A stretch of 64,000 bases of DNA from assembly GCF_019175385.1 (NCBI RefSeq), contig NC_083341.1, positions 61,103,800 through 61,167,799 on the forward strand, in the 5' to 3' direction. This stretch comes from Lycium barbarum. Taxonomy: Eukaryota; Streptophyta; Magnoliopsida; Solanales; Solanaceae. The position numbers were made by a program, and so were the translations under genes. Below are positions 1 through 11,051 of the stretch, one piece after another. Every line of letters starts with the position of its first letter. Position 1 is the stretch's first letter. A model generated the notes under the pieces. It did no database searches and was not told the DNA's origin. It saw only the letters and a program-made list of their open reading frames with translations.

Positions 1-53
1 TGCTAGGTAGTTAGCTCCGGGTACCCGTCACGATCCCTAGTCGGGTCATGAAA
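1..53 (+). repeat. 3' end of the 5' LTR of element H
   Basis: These bases match the last bases of both LTRs of element B (GGTTAGCTCCGGGTACCCGT block). The expected terminal TGACA is altered to TGAAA. The primer binding site starts a few bases downstream, which fixes the LTR boundary. Confidence 0.85.
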
Positions 54-259
54 AAAGTGGTATCAGAGCGGTTCAGTCCTAAGAAGTGTCTACGAGCCGT
101 GTCTAGTAGAGTCTTGTTTATGGTGTGTTGCGCGCCACACAAATAAATAGGAGGCTACAGGGCATTTAGGAAAAATGACCATCTTTCATCTTAAGAGAGC
201 GTGCGATAGAGCTGTGTTATAAGATTTTCCCCTCTAAATAGTGTGTTATGATTTCAGAA
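54..259 (+). other. Primer binding site and 5' leader of element H
   Basis: TGGTATCAGAGC at 58-69 is the classic primer site complementary to the 3' end of initiator methionine tRNA. The following ~190 bases are the untranslated leader up to the gag ATG at 260. The leader is shared with element B (9486-9693) and, more distantly, with the non-autonomous element D (37361-37571), including the block GGAGGCTACAGGGCATTTAG. Confidence 0.85.
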
Positions 260-1600
260 ATGCCGCCAAAGGGAAAAGCTACAGCCGCCCAGAAGGGCAA
301 GACTACGACGAAAAGGCGGGTGGAAAGAGAGCCGCCAATGAATGGAGAAGAGGGCGAATCACATAATGAGGCCCCATCTAATACTTACTCTACCCCGCCC
401 AATGTAGAAGAACAAGGAGGAGCTTCAGCTCCAGTTCCTCCACCGGTTGCTTCGGGTCAACAGGTGACCGAGGCTATTCATCCACTGACACAGTTGGTTG
501 CCGCCCAGGCATAGCGGCAGAATATGAGTTCAAGTGATCGGGCAGCTAGCACCAGAGCCCGTGACTTTATGAGTTTGAATCCTCCGGAGTTTTTCGGGTC
601 AAAGTCGGATGAAGACCCGCAAGGTTTTATTGATGAGATGCTGAGAACATTGAGGATTATTCATGCCTCCGAAACTGAATCTGTGGAGTTGGCATCTTAT
701 AGACTCCGAGATGTGGCGGTGTCGTGGTAATAATTGGCTAGCATCAAGGAAGGAAAATGCACCTCCTCCCGTGTGGCAAGAATTTGTAGATGCTTTTATC
801 CGTCACTATTTGCCACCCGAGGTCCGCCAAACTAGAGCGGATAGGTTCTTAAATTTAAAGCAAGGAAATATGAGTGCCCGGGAGTATAGCCTTCAATTCA
901 ATTCATTGGCTAGGTATGCTCCAACTATGGTGGCCGATATGGGAGATAGAGTGCATCGCTTTGTGAGTGGCTTAGGGCCACATTTATTTAAAGATTGCTT
1001 AACGGCTTCATTGCAAGATGGGATGGATATTTCCCGAATACAATCCCATGCCCAGAACTTAGAGGGACGACAGCAACAACAAAGGGGTGATCGTGATATT
1101 GATAGAAGGCAAACCAAGAGGGCAAGATCTATGGGGGCAGACAGTGATTATAGAGGGGGATCAAGGCAGACACATTCTAGATACTCAGGCCAGTCGGTGA
1201 CTAGTGCACCTCCTCAATTTACAGGTAGGAGAGTTGATCGCTCATTTCGTCCAGGATAGGGTCAGAGTTCGAGGGCCTGAGATTCTCAGTTTGGGGGAGA
1301 TTATAGTCAGAGGAGGCCCCCAGTACCGCGATGCAGCCAGTGCAGTAGATTGCATTCCGGACAGTGTCGTCAAGGTTCAGATGCTTGCTATGCCTGTGGC
1401 CAGGTTTGGCACATGATGCGAAATTTCCCGTCAATGAGTGGTAGAGTTGGGGTTCAGCCCATAGGATCAGTGGCCGATTCATCTTCAGCGCGCCCGGTAG
1501 GGCAGACTCCCCAGATATTAGCAGGTCGAGGTGGAGGCAGAGGGGTAACATCTACTTCAGGTGCCACTCAGCCTCGTGTGTATGCTTTAGCCGGACGATA
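260..1600 (+). pseudogene. gag: gag of element H (broken)
   Basis: Capsid-like protein of a Ty3/gypsy element, which would package element RNA in cytoplasmic particles. The start at 260 (MPPKGKATAAQ) is chosen over an in-frame ATG at 248 because it follows the family pattern and matches B. The capsid region runs from about 560 to 1060 (NPPEFFGSKSDEDPQGF). A zinc knuckle at about 1386-1427 reads CYACGQVWHMMRNF, so the last Cys is Phe and a Gly is Trp. A TAG at 512 replaces a Gln codon, and a 2-nt deletion near 728 relative to B shifts the frame. The frame also changes between about 1200 and 1350. Not functional. Confidence 0.85.
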
Positions 1601-1601
1601 G

Positions 1602-3452
1602 GATCTTGAGTCCTCCCCGGATGTAGTTACAGGTACATTGCCCATATTTTCCCATGATGTATATGCATTGATAGATCCGGGTTCTACTCTCTCTTATATT
1701 ACTTCGTATGTTGCTGGTCGTATCGGGGTGAAACCTGAGCCAATTAAACCTTTTGAGGTATCTACTCCGGTTGGTGATTCCGTGATAGCTAGACAGGTGT
1801 ATAAAAATTGTGTACTTGTGATATGCAGTCGCCAGACCAAAGCTGATTTAATTGAGCTGGAAATGTTAGATTTCGATGTGATTATGGGTATGGATTGGTT
1901 AGCCTCATGTTATGCTAATGTTGATTGTCGAATGAAAATAGTTCGATTTCAATTTCCGGGAGAGCCCGTACTTGAGTGGAAGGGTAATACAGCATCTCCA
2001 AAAGGTAGGTTTATTTCCTACCTTAAGGCAAGGAAAATGATAGCTAAGGGCTATATTTATCACTTAGTCCGAGTACATGACACCGAAGCAACGTCGCCAA
2101 CTTTCCAATTCGTTCCGGTATTGAATGAATTTCCGGATGTATTTCCAGATGAACTTCCAGGCCGTCCCCTAGAAAGAGAGATTGATTTCGCCATTGATGT
2201 GTTGCCGGACACCAAGCCTATTTCTTTTCCTCCTTATCGAATGGCTCCGGCAGAATTGAAAGAGCTAAAGGCATAGTTGAAAGATTTGCTTGAGAAGGGG
2301 TCTATTAGACCCAGTTCATCACCGTGGGGAGCACCAGTCTTGTTTGTGAGAAAGAAAGACGGTTCCCTACGAATGTGCATTGATTATAGGCAATTGAACA
2401 AGGTGACAATAAAGAATAAATATCCTCTGCCAAGAATTGATGATTTATTTGATCAACTACAGGGTGCCAAGTGGTTTTCTAAAATAGACTTGAGGTCGGG
2501 TTATCATCAAGTGAGTGTTAGAGAAGAAGATATTCCCAAAACAGCCTTCAAAACGAGATATGGCCATTACAAATTCCGGGTGATGTCGTTTGGATTGACT
2601 AATGCTCCGACAGAGTTCATGAACTTGATGAATAATGTATTCAAGCCACTCTTGGATTTGTTTGTGGTAGTATTCATTGACGATATTCTGGTGTACTCTG
2701 ACACAGAATCAGAGCATGCAGATCATTTATGTATTGTTCTTGGAATTCTTTGAGCCCGAGAATTATATGCAAAATTTTCGAAGTGCGAATTTTGTCTGAA
2801 TTCTGTAACATTTATGGGCCATGTTATTTCAGATGATGGCATTCGAGTCGACACTCAGAAAATTGAAGTGATGAAGACTTGGCCAAGGCCTACGACGCCT
2901 ATAGAAGTTCGTAGTTTTCTGGGATTGGCAGGTTACTATAGAAGGTTCGTAGAGGGATTTTCCTCTATTTCAGCCCAATTGACAAAGCTAACCCAGAAGT
3001 CAGTTAAATTTCAGTGGGATGATGCTTGTGAATGCAACTTCCAGGAGTTGAAGGACAGATTAACCTCAGCTCCGGTCTTAACACTTCCAGAAGGGTCCGA
3101 TGGTTATGTGGTGTACTGTGATGCTTCCGGCGTTGGGTTAGGATGCGTGTTAATGCAGCACGGTAGAGTCATTGCTTATGCTTCGAGACAGTTGCGGAAA
3201 CATGAAAAGAACTATCCAACTCATGACCTCGAATTAGCTGCAGTTATTCATGCATTAAAGATGTGGAGACATTACTTGTATGGTGTGCATGATGATATCT
3301 ATACAGATCACAAGAGTCTTCAGTGCATTTTCAAGCAGAAAGAGTTAAATCTGCGGCAGTGTCGGTGGTTAGAATTATTGAAAGATTATGATGTGAATAT
3401 TTTGTACCACACCGGAAAAGCAAATGTAGTGGCTGATGCGCTTAGTCGCTGA
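1602..3452 (+). pseudogene. pol: pol of element H: protease, reverse transcriptase, RNase H (broken)
   Basis: Aspartic protease with active-site DPGS at 1674-1685. B has the same DPGS, so the Pro is probably a family trait rather than a new mutation. Reverse transcriptase covers about 2270-2790, with CIDYRQLNK, the SFGLTNAP block and the catalytic FIDD at 2673-2684. RNase H runs to about 3452 with [10 protein letters not shown], the TDHKSLQ block and NVVADALSR. In-frame stops at 2274 (TAG, Gln in B), 2751 (TGA, Trp in B) and 3450 (TGA) each look like single transitions. Apart from these point lesions the frame is well kept, suggesting moderate age. Confidence 0.9.
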
Positions 3453-3892
3453 TCAATGGGTAGCCTATGTGAAGTTCCTCCGGAAAAGAAAGAGATGGTT
3501 CATGAGCTCCGCCAATTAGCTAGTCTTGGAGTGCGTGTAATTGATTCGGGTAGTGCAGGGATTGGTATTAATGATCCCACAGTTTCATCCCTGAATATAG
3601 AAGTGAAAGAGCGTCAGTATGAAGATCCTCACTTGTGCCATTACAGAGACATATCTCATGAAAAAGAGAAGTCCCTATTTGAAGTTTCCATGGATGGAAT
3701 TCTTAGATATCAAGGCAGGCTATGTGTTCCGAGTGTCGCAGAATTGCGCCGTCGAATTCTAGAAGAAGCCTATTATTCTCGGTATTCTATTCATCTAGGT
3801 GCAACCAAGATGTATCATGATATCAAATCAATATATTGGTGGGATGGCATGAAGAGAGACATAGGAGAATTTGTAGCACAGTGTCCAAATTG
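3453..3892 (+). pseudogene. Integrase N-terminal remnant of element H
   Basis: The reading frame continues from RNase H into the linker (MGSLCEVPPEKKE) and the HHCC zinc-binding region of integrase: the HLGATKMYHDIKSIYWWDGM block and AQCPN near the end. Sequence stops matching B right after the first Cys of the CxxC pair and changes into LTR of element A. The catalytic core is therefore absent. Confidence 0.85.
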
Positions 3893-5840
3893 ATTTCGAA
3901 ATATCATCGGAATAAGCCCTGCAACAACGATGCCGAAATAAATCATCGGACATCGGCCATCTCACAATCACTCAAGTAAAAGAGTCTGTCAAATATCAGT
4001 TTCACAGAATCAATGATTCTGGAATTGAACCTCGGACATCGACCTTCTCACAATCACTCAAGTAAAAGAGTTTGTCAAATATCAGTTTCACACAATCAAC
4101 GATATCGCATCATCACCGAGTATCGGTCATGCATCATGAATGAGTGAAAATGTGTGTATTAACATCAACAATCAAGTTCAATATCACAAGTACCATAAAT
4201 GGGGTACGCCAACGATGTATCACATCATAATACCAACAGTGGGTATGCCAACAATATATCAATATCACAATACCAATAGTGGGTATGCCAACAAAATAGC
4301 CAAATCAAGATGAATAACAGGATCTAATATCTACCAACAACTCATGGCTTCAAGCTAATACAATAGAACAATCAAGCACAACACAACGGGTGGCTAGTCC
4401 CAACACACAACAGGGCCCAGCCTAAGGCAATATTCAACCCAACTTCATACCCGAAGGTTCACATGTTGTTTCCGACAATATAATCTAAATATGTGCTTGG
4501 GTATACGAAATCTTACCAAGGGTAAGAAATAACCTACTTGGATGGCCAAACCGTAAAACCAACAACTCACTCCTTTGCCTTGCCTTTTCGCTGAACCTCG
4601 GAACCAAAGTAGTCTAAGCATAATAAAATTCTATATTAGAAATCAGGAAGAATGATACTAATATTTCCATAATTCAAATAGGTCAATTCCTAACCTCAAA
4701 AATTGAGGGAAACGGGCTCACAAAGACAAAACGGGAAATTCGGAAGTAAAATACCTAATTAAGTACTAGGTGATCATAATCCAACCACTAATTATTTATT
4801 TAACTCAAGGATTAGCCTAATTTCTGATTTCAAGCAAAACCCCCCAAATTGGGTATAAATCCTAAGTCTTTGATATCGAAATTCAACGCTAAAAGTGGAA
4901 GATAAATGATTGATAAGCTTAGATTATTCAATATCTAACATAAAAATCACCATTTTATCATTAATAAGCCTAGGGACAATGTTCTTCCAAGACCCTCTTT
5001 CAACTCCCATCACCATGGGTTTATTAAGGAAAAGGGGAAACTAACATGATTATGGTTAAAGGAAGAGTGAAGAAATAAGCAAGATTTACCTCCAAGATTC
5101 TCGTCCCAATAACCTGAAGAACAGTTCCCTCAAGCTCAAGTATCGAAAATGGGACATAATGAGCACCTAAGGGTTTTTAACACTTTATTAATGTTACTAA
5201 CTGCCTGTCACCCGCCTTAGCGATGCCTCCCAGTGGTCACCTGACCGCTTCAGCGGTCAAGCCTGAAATGCTTGTACCGCTTCGGCGGCCGGGTTACCGC
5301 CCCAGCGGTACCGCTGCTGCGGTGCTGGTGAAGCCAAAGCGTGCACCAGACACAAGAAAACATTCCAAGTTTCACAATTCGATCCAATTTTCCGACTAGT
5401 TCCTGAGACCATCTTCTCGCATACCATATACATAGACACACCTAAAAATGCCCTACGAACGAGCCCATGGCCCCGAAATTCCCAACGGAGGTCTTGTTGA
5501 CCAAGTTAAGCCCCGATGCCTTAATTTTAATTTTTCAACCCAAGTCTCGAAATGCATCCAAGTGCATTGGGAAAAGAACCAAATATGCACCCAGGTACTA
5601 AATGACCATCCGGACCTCTTTGGAATTGACGAAATTTCGAAAAGGGTCTGTTTAACCGAAAGTCAACTTCGGGTCAAATATTTTTCACTTTAAGCCTATA
5701 TTTCCCAAAAGATGCCCGAATTCAGTCCAAACACCTCCAGAAGCAAGTCAACAGCCCCCTCGAGTAAAAAAATAGCTAATCAAGGCTCGCGAACGGGCAA
5801 AAATATCGAAAAGACTATAACGACCAGACGGGTCGTTACA
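3893..5840 (-). repeat. 3' LTR of element A (outer part deleted)
   Basis: Matches the 5' LTR at about 21417-23087 through most of its length, including the block with repeated GGGTATGCCAACA at 4240-4290. On the plus strand it ends GTCGTTACA at 5840, the complement of an LTR start TGTAACGACC. It contains about 345 bp (roughly 5162-5506) that the 5' LTR lacks; this stretch holds the ACCGC/GCGGT repeats and probably the promoter. The portion equivalent to 20588-21416 is gone. No gene is present here. Confidence 0.85.
5238..5335 (-). repeat. ACCGC/GCGGT inverted-repeat cluster in U3 of element A
   Basis: Short complementary blocks recur here: GACCGCTTCAGCGGTC, TACCGCTTCGGCGG, TTACCGCCCCAGCGGTACCG. 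It is GC-rich against an AT-rich background. An analogous cluster lies in the LTR of element E. The position in the LTR suggests U3 near the promoter. Confidence 0.75.
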
Positions 5841-5869
5841 TCAGATACCAATTGAACCGGCGCTCGTCC

Positions 5870-7499
5870 TCGAGCAAAGAAAAGAAGGAAAGTACGGAAG
5901 TACCTGAATCAGTGAACAACTGGGGATATCGGCTATGCATGTCGGACTTGGTCTCCGAAGTAGCCTCTTGCACAGGACGCTACTTTCATTGCACCTTCAC
6001 AGAAGCAATTTCCTTTGACCTCAACTTCCTAACCTACCTATCCAAGATCGTGATAGGCTCCTCCTCATAATTCAAATTCTCATCAAGCAATATAGAATCC
6101 CAACGGACAATGTAGGTACCGTCGGCATGGTACTTCTTCAGCATCAAAACATGAAAGACCGGATGAACTCCCGCCAAGCCTAGTGGCACTGCTAACTCAT
6201 AAGCTCCATCACCGATACAATCCACAATCTCAAATAGACCAATGTACCTGGGGGTTAACTTGCCCCTCTTACCAAACCTCATAACACCCTTCATGGGTGA
6301 AACCTTTAAAAGAACCTGATCACCAATAGCAAACTTCACATCCCGGACCTTCCGGTCAGCATACATCTTTTGGCGACTCTAAGCTGATAAAAAAGTTTGG
6401 CCGGAATAACTCTCACCCTATCAAGGGACTCTCTCAATAGGTTCGTGCTCCAAGGTCGAGCCTCGAACCCATCAAACCAACTAATCGGAGATCTATATCT
6501 CCGACCATATAAGGCCTCAAAAGGCGCCATACTAATACTCGAATGATATCTATTATTGTACGCAAACTCTACCAAGGGCAAGTGATGATCCCAATGACCA
6601 CCGAAATTAATAACACATGCTCTCAATATGTTCTCGAGCACCTGAATGGTCTGCTCGGACTGGCCATCGGTCTGGGGATGGAAGGTTGTATTAAGATCCA
6701 ATCGAGTACCCAACTCCTCATGAAATGCCCTCCAAAATCGGGAGGTGAAAATAGTACCCGATCAGATACCACAGAATTAGGAACCCCATGTAATCTCACA
6801 ATATCCCGAATATATATCTTAGCTAACTTTTCTGTGGTATAGGAGACCTGAACTGGAACAAAGTAAGCAGACTTCGTCAACCGATCCACTATCACCCAAA
6901 TAGAATAAAACTTTCCAGGGGTCTTCGGAAGACCCGTGATGAAATCCATGGTAATCCTCTCCCACTTCAACTCGGAAATGGGCATCCTCTACAGCACCCC
7001 ACCGGATCACTGGTGCTCATACTTTGCCTGCTGAAAATTTCCACACTTAGTCACAAAATCAAATATATCTCTCTTCATAGGACACCACCAATTGTGCTGT
7101 CTCAAATCACGGTACATCTTAGTCGCGCTTGGATGAATGGAATAGCGAGAGCTATGAGCCTCAGATAAAATCAACCCAACCAAATCACCAACACGAGGAA
7201 CGCACACGCGTCCTGTAATCCTCAGAATGCCCTCAGAGTCAATCATGGCCTCCTTGGCCTCACCTATTAAAACCCTATCTCGGATCTTGCTCAACTGAGC
7301 ATCCTCAAATTGATGATCCCTGATCCGATCCAATAAAGATGACCTCGCCTCTATACGAACAAAAATCCTGCTCGGGGCTGAAATATCAAATAGACGAAGC
7401 TGTTGGCAAGATTCTGAACCTCCATGGCCAACAGACGCTCGAAAACAATCAATCAAGCTAAACTCCCCATACTCACTGCCTTAGGACTAAAGGCATCAG
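5870..7499 (-). pseudogene. Integrase and chromodomain-like tail of element A (broken)
   Basis: The minus-strand frame continues RNase H across the B insertion point. The zinc-binding block (HPSATKMYRDLRQHNWW) ends KCGNFQQ, so the second Cys of CxxC is Phe. The core has MDFITGLP and VVSDR as the first two acidic positions, then PQTDGQSEQTIQ with the third (Glu). A one-base deletion near 6760 shifts the frame just after the second Asp. The GPY/F-type region (GDQVLLKVSPMKGVMRFGKRGKL) is followed by TILDR, a stop, and a decayed chromodomain-like stretch ending SRYPQLF near 5900. Confidence 0.85.
7495..7499. repeat. Target site duplication of element B, left copy (ATCAG)
   Basis: ATCAG at 7495-7499 directly precedes the LTR start TGTTACACC. 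The same five bases follow the right LTR end at 17097-17101. Removing B and one copy restores the coding frame of element A through the end of RNase H. Confidence 0.95.
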
Positions 7500-7844
7500 T
7501 GTTACACCTCGGAAAATTTTCCGTTAATGTACAGTGGATAGATTAACGAAGGGTACGAAGTATACGATGTCTCAATAAGTAAGAAATAGCAGTTGATGAC
7601 CCTAATTGAGATTTCAAAGACATTCGAGGAAAGAGAAGAAAGTTTGCCCAGAAAGGCAAGGTATATGTTATGCATCAGAAAATATTTATGTTTAACAAGT
7701 TAATGGTGACTTAATGATGTCTTGAAAAAGAGTTATAACCTCCCTTAGATTGTTAATGAGGTGTTAAAAAAGTGTTAAGACGGTTCCATAAGGATTGGAG
7801 ATCAAATGAGTCGACGAGAATGAATTTCGGAAAGCTAGGCAATA

Positions 7845-7986
7845 TACGGACCAACATACGGACCGTATAAAACATACTAGCCGTATGTTAGGCCGATGTT
7901 CTGACCTGAATGGCAGCCTCACTGGACCAAAGATACGGCCAGACATACGGTCCATAAAAAAGATACGGACCGTATGTTGGTCCGTA
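7845..7986 (+). repeat. Inverted repeat with 24-bp arms in U3 of element B
   Basis: Arms at 7845-7868 and 7963-7986 are reverse complements with one mismatch, separated by 94 bp that contain more copies of CATACGG and CCGTATG. The right arm ends about 30 bp before the TATA-like box. The same structure is present in the 3' LTR at 14997-15140. Confidence 0.88.
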
Positions 7987-8014
7987 AAACCGAGTCGGGA
8001 CAGATTTTAAAATT

Positions 8015-8023
8015 GATATAAGG
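8015..8023 (+). promoter_or_regulatory. TATA-like box in the 5' LTR of element B
   Basis: GATATAAGG lies shortly after the U3 inverted repeat and before the CTCACTCCACTTC block, the expected place for the Pol II start of the element RNA. It is conserved in the 3' LTR near 15169. Function is inferred from position. Confidence 0.6.
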
Positions 8024-9485
8024 GACCTCAACCTCATTTATTTCATTTCATTTTCTCACTCCACTTCAAGAACTCTCTAGAAAGCTATCCACATTTCTTC
8101 CATAAGAACTCAAGAGAAATTTATGATCAACTTCATGAAACCAGGGAAATCAAGTGTAAGAAACTCATTAGAGTTCATCCAAGTCAATTAGTGTAAGAAA
8201 TTTTCTCTAGCTTTTATTGAGCATGTTCATGTAATCGATTATCTATCGATAATACGAACTCTCTTGAAGGTAGAAACGTGAGCGTTGAAGGAGAACGATC
8301 AGACGATAGAATAGCTAAACGAAAAGGTATGTAAGGCTAGTTCTTTCCTTCTAAGGCATGACTCCAATGGCATGAATTCTCCTATTTTCCCATGATTTTC
8401 TTACATTCCGGTAATTATGAGTCTATGATTATATAGAGCATCACATGAGGTAGAGAAATGAGATATGTTATGAGCATGATAGTGATGATAATGAGTTAAG
8501 TCTAAAGATCCTCAAGCTAATGATTCTAACTGTGATCCATTGATGTTGTTCGTTGTATACATTCACCTTACATGCTAATTCCTTCAAGGTGAGGCAGAAT
8601 GCTTATGAATGCTCTATAACGGAATCGGGGGTTCACGACCTTATGTCACTCCGATAAAGTATAGTTGTCTTTGAGTCTCTATGCTTGCATTATGATGAGT
8701 ACATGAGGATGACATTACACCGCGCCTATATGGCCGGGCAGACACCACTAAGGTAGGCAGCATATACACCATGTCTAGATGGCATGGGTAGACACCACTA
8801 GTGGGTGGCATGAGATGGTTACCCCGGATGCGGGAGCCCTGGACGCGAGCTAATGATGATCACACCGTACCTATATGGTCGGGCAGCTTATACATGATAT
8901 GATGACGATGTTTATGAAGTAAGTCAGCATGTGTTATTCCTATTAAGACTGATAGTCAGTTACAGATTGTTCTTCATTTGATATCCCCTCCTGTTTCATT
9001 GATGTATTGTTATTGTTTATGCCTTACATACTCAGTACAATATTCATACTGACGTCCTTTTCTTTGGATGCTGTGCTCATGCCCACAGGTAGACAGGGAG
9101 TTGATCCATTTTCATAGGAGCTATCAGCAGACTTTGAGAGCACTCCATTATTCCGGAGGTGCCATTGCTTATTATTTTGTGTACATACTTTTGGGAACGG
9201 CAGGGTCCTGTCCCGTCCATATGTCTAGTACTCTAGTAGAGGCTCGTAGATACATATGTGTGGGTAGTATGGTCTCACGATGTCTTTATGGTATGTATAT
9301 TATTTTGATAACCGAAGGGCTTATGTATATAAAGGTAAATATGTTTCAAAATAGAAATGGTTTTCCTATGATTATAAGTATGAGAATAATGAATGAACGC
9401 AGGATGAGTATGATGAGTAATAGTATGAGTGGTGATCGGTGGTTAGCTCCGGGTACCCGTCATGGCCCCTAGTTAGGTCGTGACA

Positions 9486-9693
9486 AAAGTGTTATTCAGA
9501 GCAGTTCAGTCCTAGGAAGTGTCTACGAGCCGTGCCTAGTAGAGTCTTGTTTATGGTGTGTTGCGCGCCACACTAATAAACATGTGGTTGCAGGGCACTT
9601 AGGAAAAATGACAATTCTTCTTCTTATGAGATCGTGCGATAGAGCCGTGTCATGAGATTTTCTCCTCCCTAATAGTGTGTTGTGATTTCAGAG
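9486..9693 (+). other. Primer binding site and leader of element B
   Basis: The primer site at about 9489-9501 reads TGTTATTCAGAGC, a decayed form of TGGTATCAGAGC. The leader to the gag ATG at 9694 is collinear with that of element H. Confidence 0.85.
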
Positions 9694-11048
9694 ATGCCGG
9701 TAAAGAGAAAAGCTACAGCCGCCTAGAAGGGCAAGACTACGATAGAAAGATGGGTAGAAAGGGAGTTACCCATGAATGTAGAAGAGGGTCAATTACATAT
9801 TGAGGCTCCATCTAATACTTCTCCCACTCCGCCTAATTTATAAGATCAAGAGGGAGCTTCAGCTCCAGCTCCTATGCCTACCGTTCCTCCACCGGTTACT
9901 TCGGGTCAATAAATGACCGAGACTATTCATCTATTGATGCAGTTAGTTGACGCCCAGGCACAACGGCAGGGTACAGGTTCAAGTGACAGGGCAGTTAGTA
10001 CTAGAGCCCGTGATTTCATAAGTTTGAATCCTCCGGAGTTTTTCGGGTCAAAGCCGGATGAAGACTCGCAAAGTTTTATTGATGAAATGTTGAGAACATT
10101 GAAAATTATTCATGCCTCCGAAATTGAATCTGTGCAGTTGGCATCTTATAGACTCCGGGATGTGGCGGTCTTATGGTATAATAATTGGATATCGTCAAGA
10201 AAAGAGAATGCACCTCCTCCAGTTTGGCAAGAATTCGTGGATGCCTTTATCCGCTACTATTTGCCACCTGAGGTCCGCCGGGCTAGAGCGGATAGACTCT
10301 TAAATTTGAAACAAGGAAATATGAGTGCCTGAGAGTATAGCCTTCAGTTCAATTCATTGGCTAGATATGTTCCGACTATGGTGGCCGACATGGGAGATAG
10401 AGTGCACAGATTTATGAGTGGCTTAGGGCCACATTTGTTTAAGGACTGCTTGACGGCTTCATTGCAAGAAAGGATGGTTATTTCCCGCATTCAGGCCCAT
10501 GCCCAGAACTTAGAAGGACAACAACATCCGCAAAAGGGTGAGCGTGATATTGATAGAGGGCAAAGCAAGAGAGCCAGATCTATAGGGGCAGGTAGCGATT
10601 ATAGAGGGGGATCGAGGCAGTCATACCCTAGACACGCAGGCTAGTCGATGACTAGTGCACCTCCACGATTTGCAGGTAGGATATTTGACAGCTCAATTCC
10701 TTCAGGGCAGGTTTAGAGCTCGAGAGCTTCAGGTTCCCAGTTTGGGGGTGATTATAGCCAGAGGAGACCATCAGTACCGCGATGTAGTCAGTGCGGTAAG
10801 TTACATTCTGGTTAGTGTCACCGAGGTTCAGATGCTTGCTATGCCTGTGGCCAGGTTGGGCACATGATGCGAGATCGCTCGTCGATGAGTGGTAGAGTTG
10901 GGGTTCAGCCCACAGGATCAGCAGCTGGTCCTTCTTCTGTGCGCCCGACAGGATAGACTCCCCAGATTCCAGCAGGTCGAGGTAGAGGCAGAGGGGGAGC
11001 ATCTACTTCAGGAGCTACTCAGCCCTGTGTCTATGCTTTAGCCGAACG
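9694..11048 (+). pseudogene. gag: gag of element B (broken)
   Basis: The start ATG at 9694 (MPVKRKATAA) matches the start in H. The capsid region (NPPEFFGSKPDEDSQSFIDEMLRTL) spans about 10030-10330 and continues 10357-10640. The zinc knuckle near 10837-10880 reads CYACGQVGHMMRDR, with the last Cys changed to Arg. Stops at about 9727, 9841, 9910, 10330, 10642 and 10813 are mostly Gln or Arg codons in H. The frame changes near 10700. Confidence 0.85.
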
Positions 11049-11051
11049 ATA

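Larger units (their letters stand above)
1..3892 (+). mobile_element. Element H: truncated Tekay-like Ty3/gypsy retrotransposon
   Basis: The order is LTR tail, Met primer site, leader, gag, protease, RT, RNase H, start of integrase. It matches element B over its whole length, roughly nine bases in ten by eye. The 5' LTR is cut by the window start. The 3' side stops inside the integrase zinc-binding region near 3892 and joins directly to LTR sequence of element A, so the integrase core, chromodomain and 3' LTR are missing. Several in-frame stops and a 2-nt deletion make it non-functional. The Tekay/Del assignment rests on relatedness to B, which keeps a chromodomain-like C-terminus. Confidence 0.9.
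7500..9485 (+). repeat. 5' LTR of element B
   Basis: Begins TGTTACACC and ends GTCGTGACA. It contains the U3 inverted repeat (7845-7986), a TATA-like box near 8015, and a U5 tail with the CAGTAC/TACTG hairpin at 9033-9051. Compared with the 3' LTR it lacks about 460 bp after position 8186, where only about 12 bp lie between the shared blocks CATCCAAGTCA and ATTTTCTCTAG. No host gene is present. Confidence 0.93.

Noticed and set aside
58..69. tRNA gene at the primer sites
   Set aside because: Only the short stretch complementary to a tRNA 3' end is present; no cloverleaf can be formed from the flanks.
2277..3452. Endogenous pararetrovirus as an explanation for the RT regions
   Set aside because: LTRs, primer sites, target duplications, integrase and the order RT-RNase H-integrase all point to Ty3/gypsy retrotransposons; no movement or coat protein motif is seen.
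5448..5693. Plus-strand frame in the 3' LTR of A
   Set aside because: It is on the strand opposite to the element, lies in LTR sequence, and the matching part of the other LTR does not keep it.
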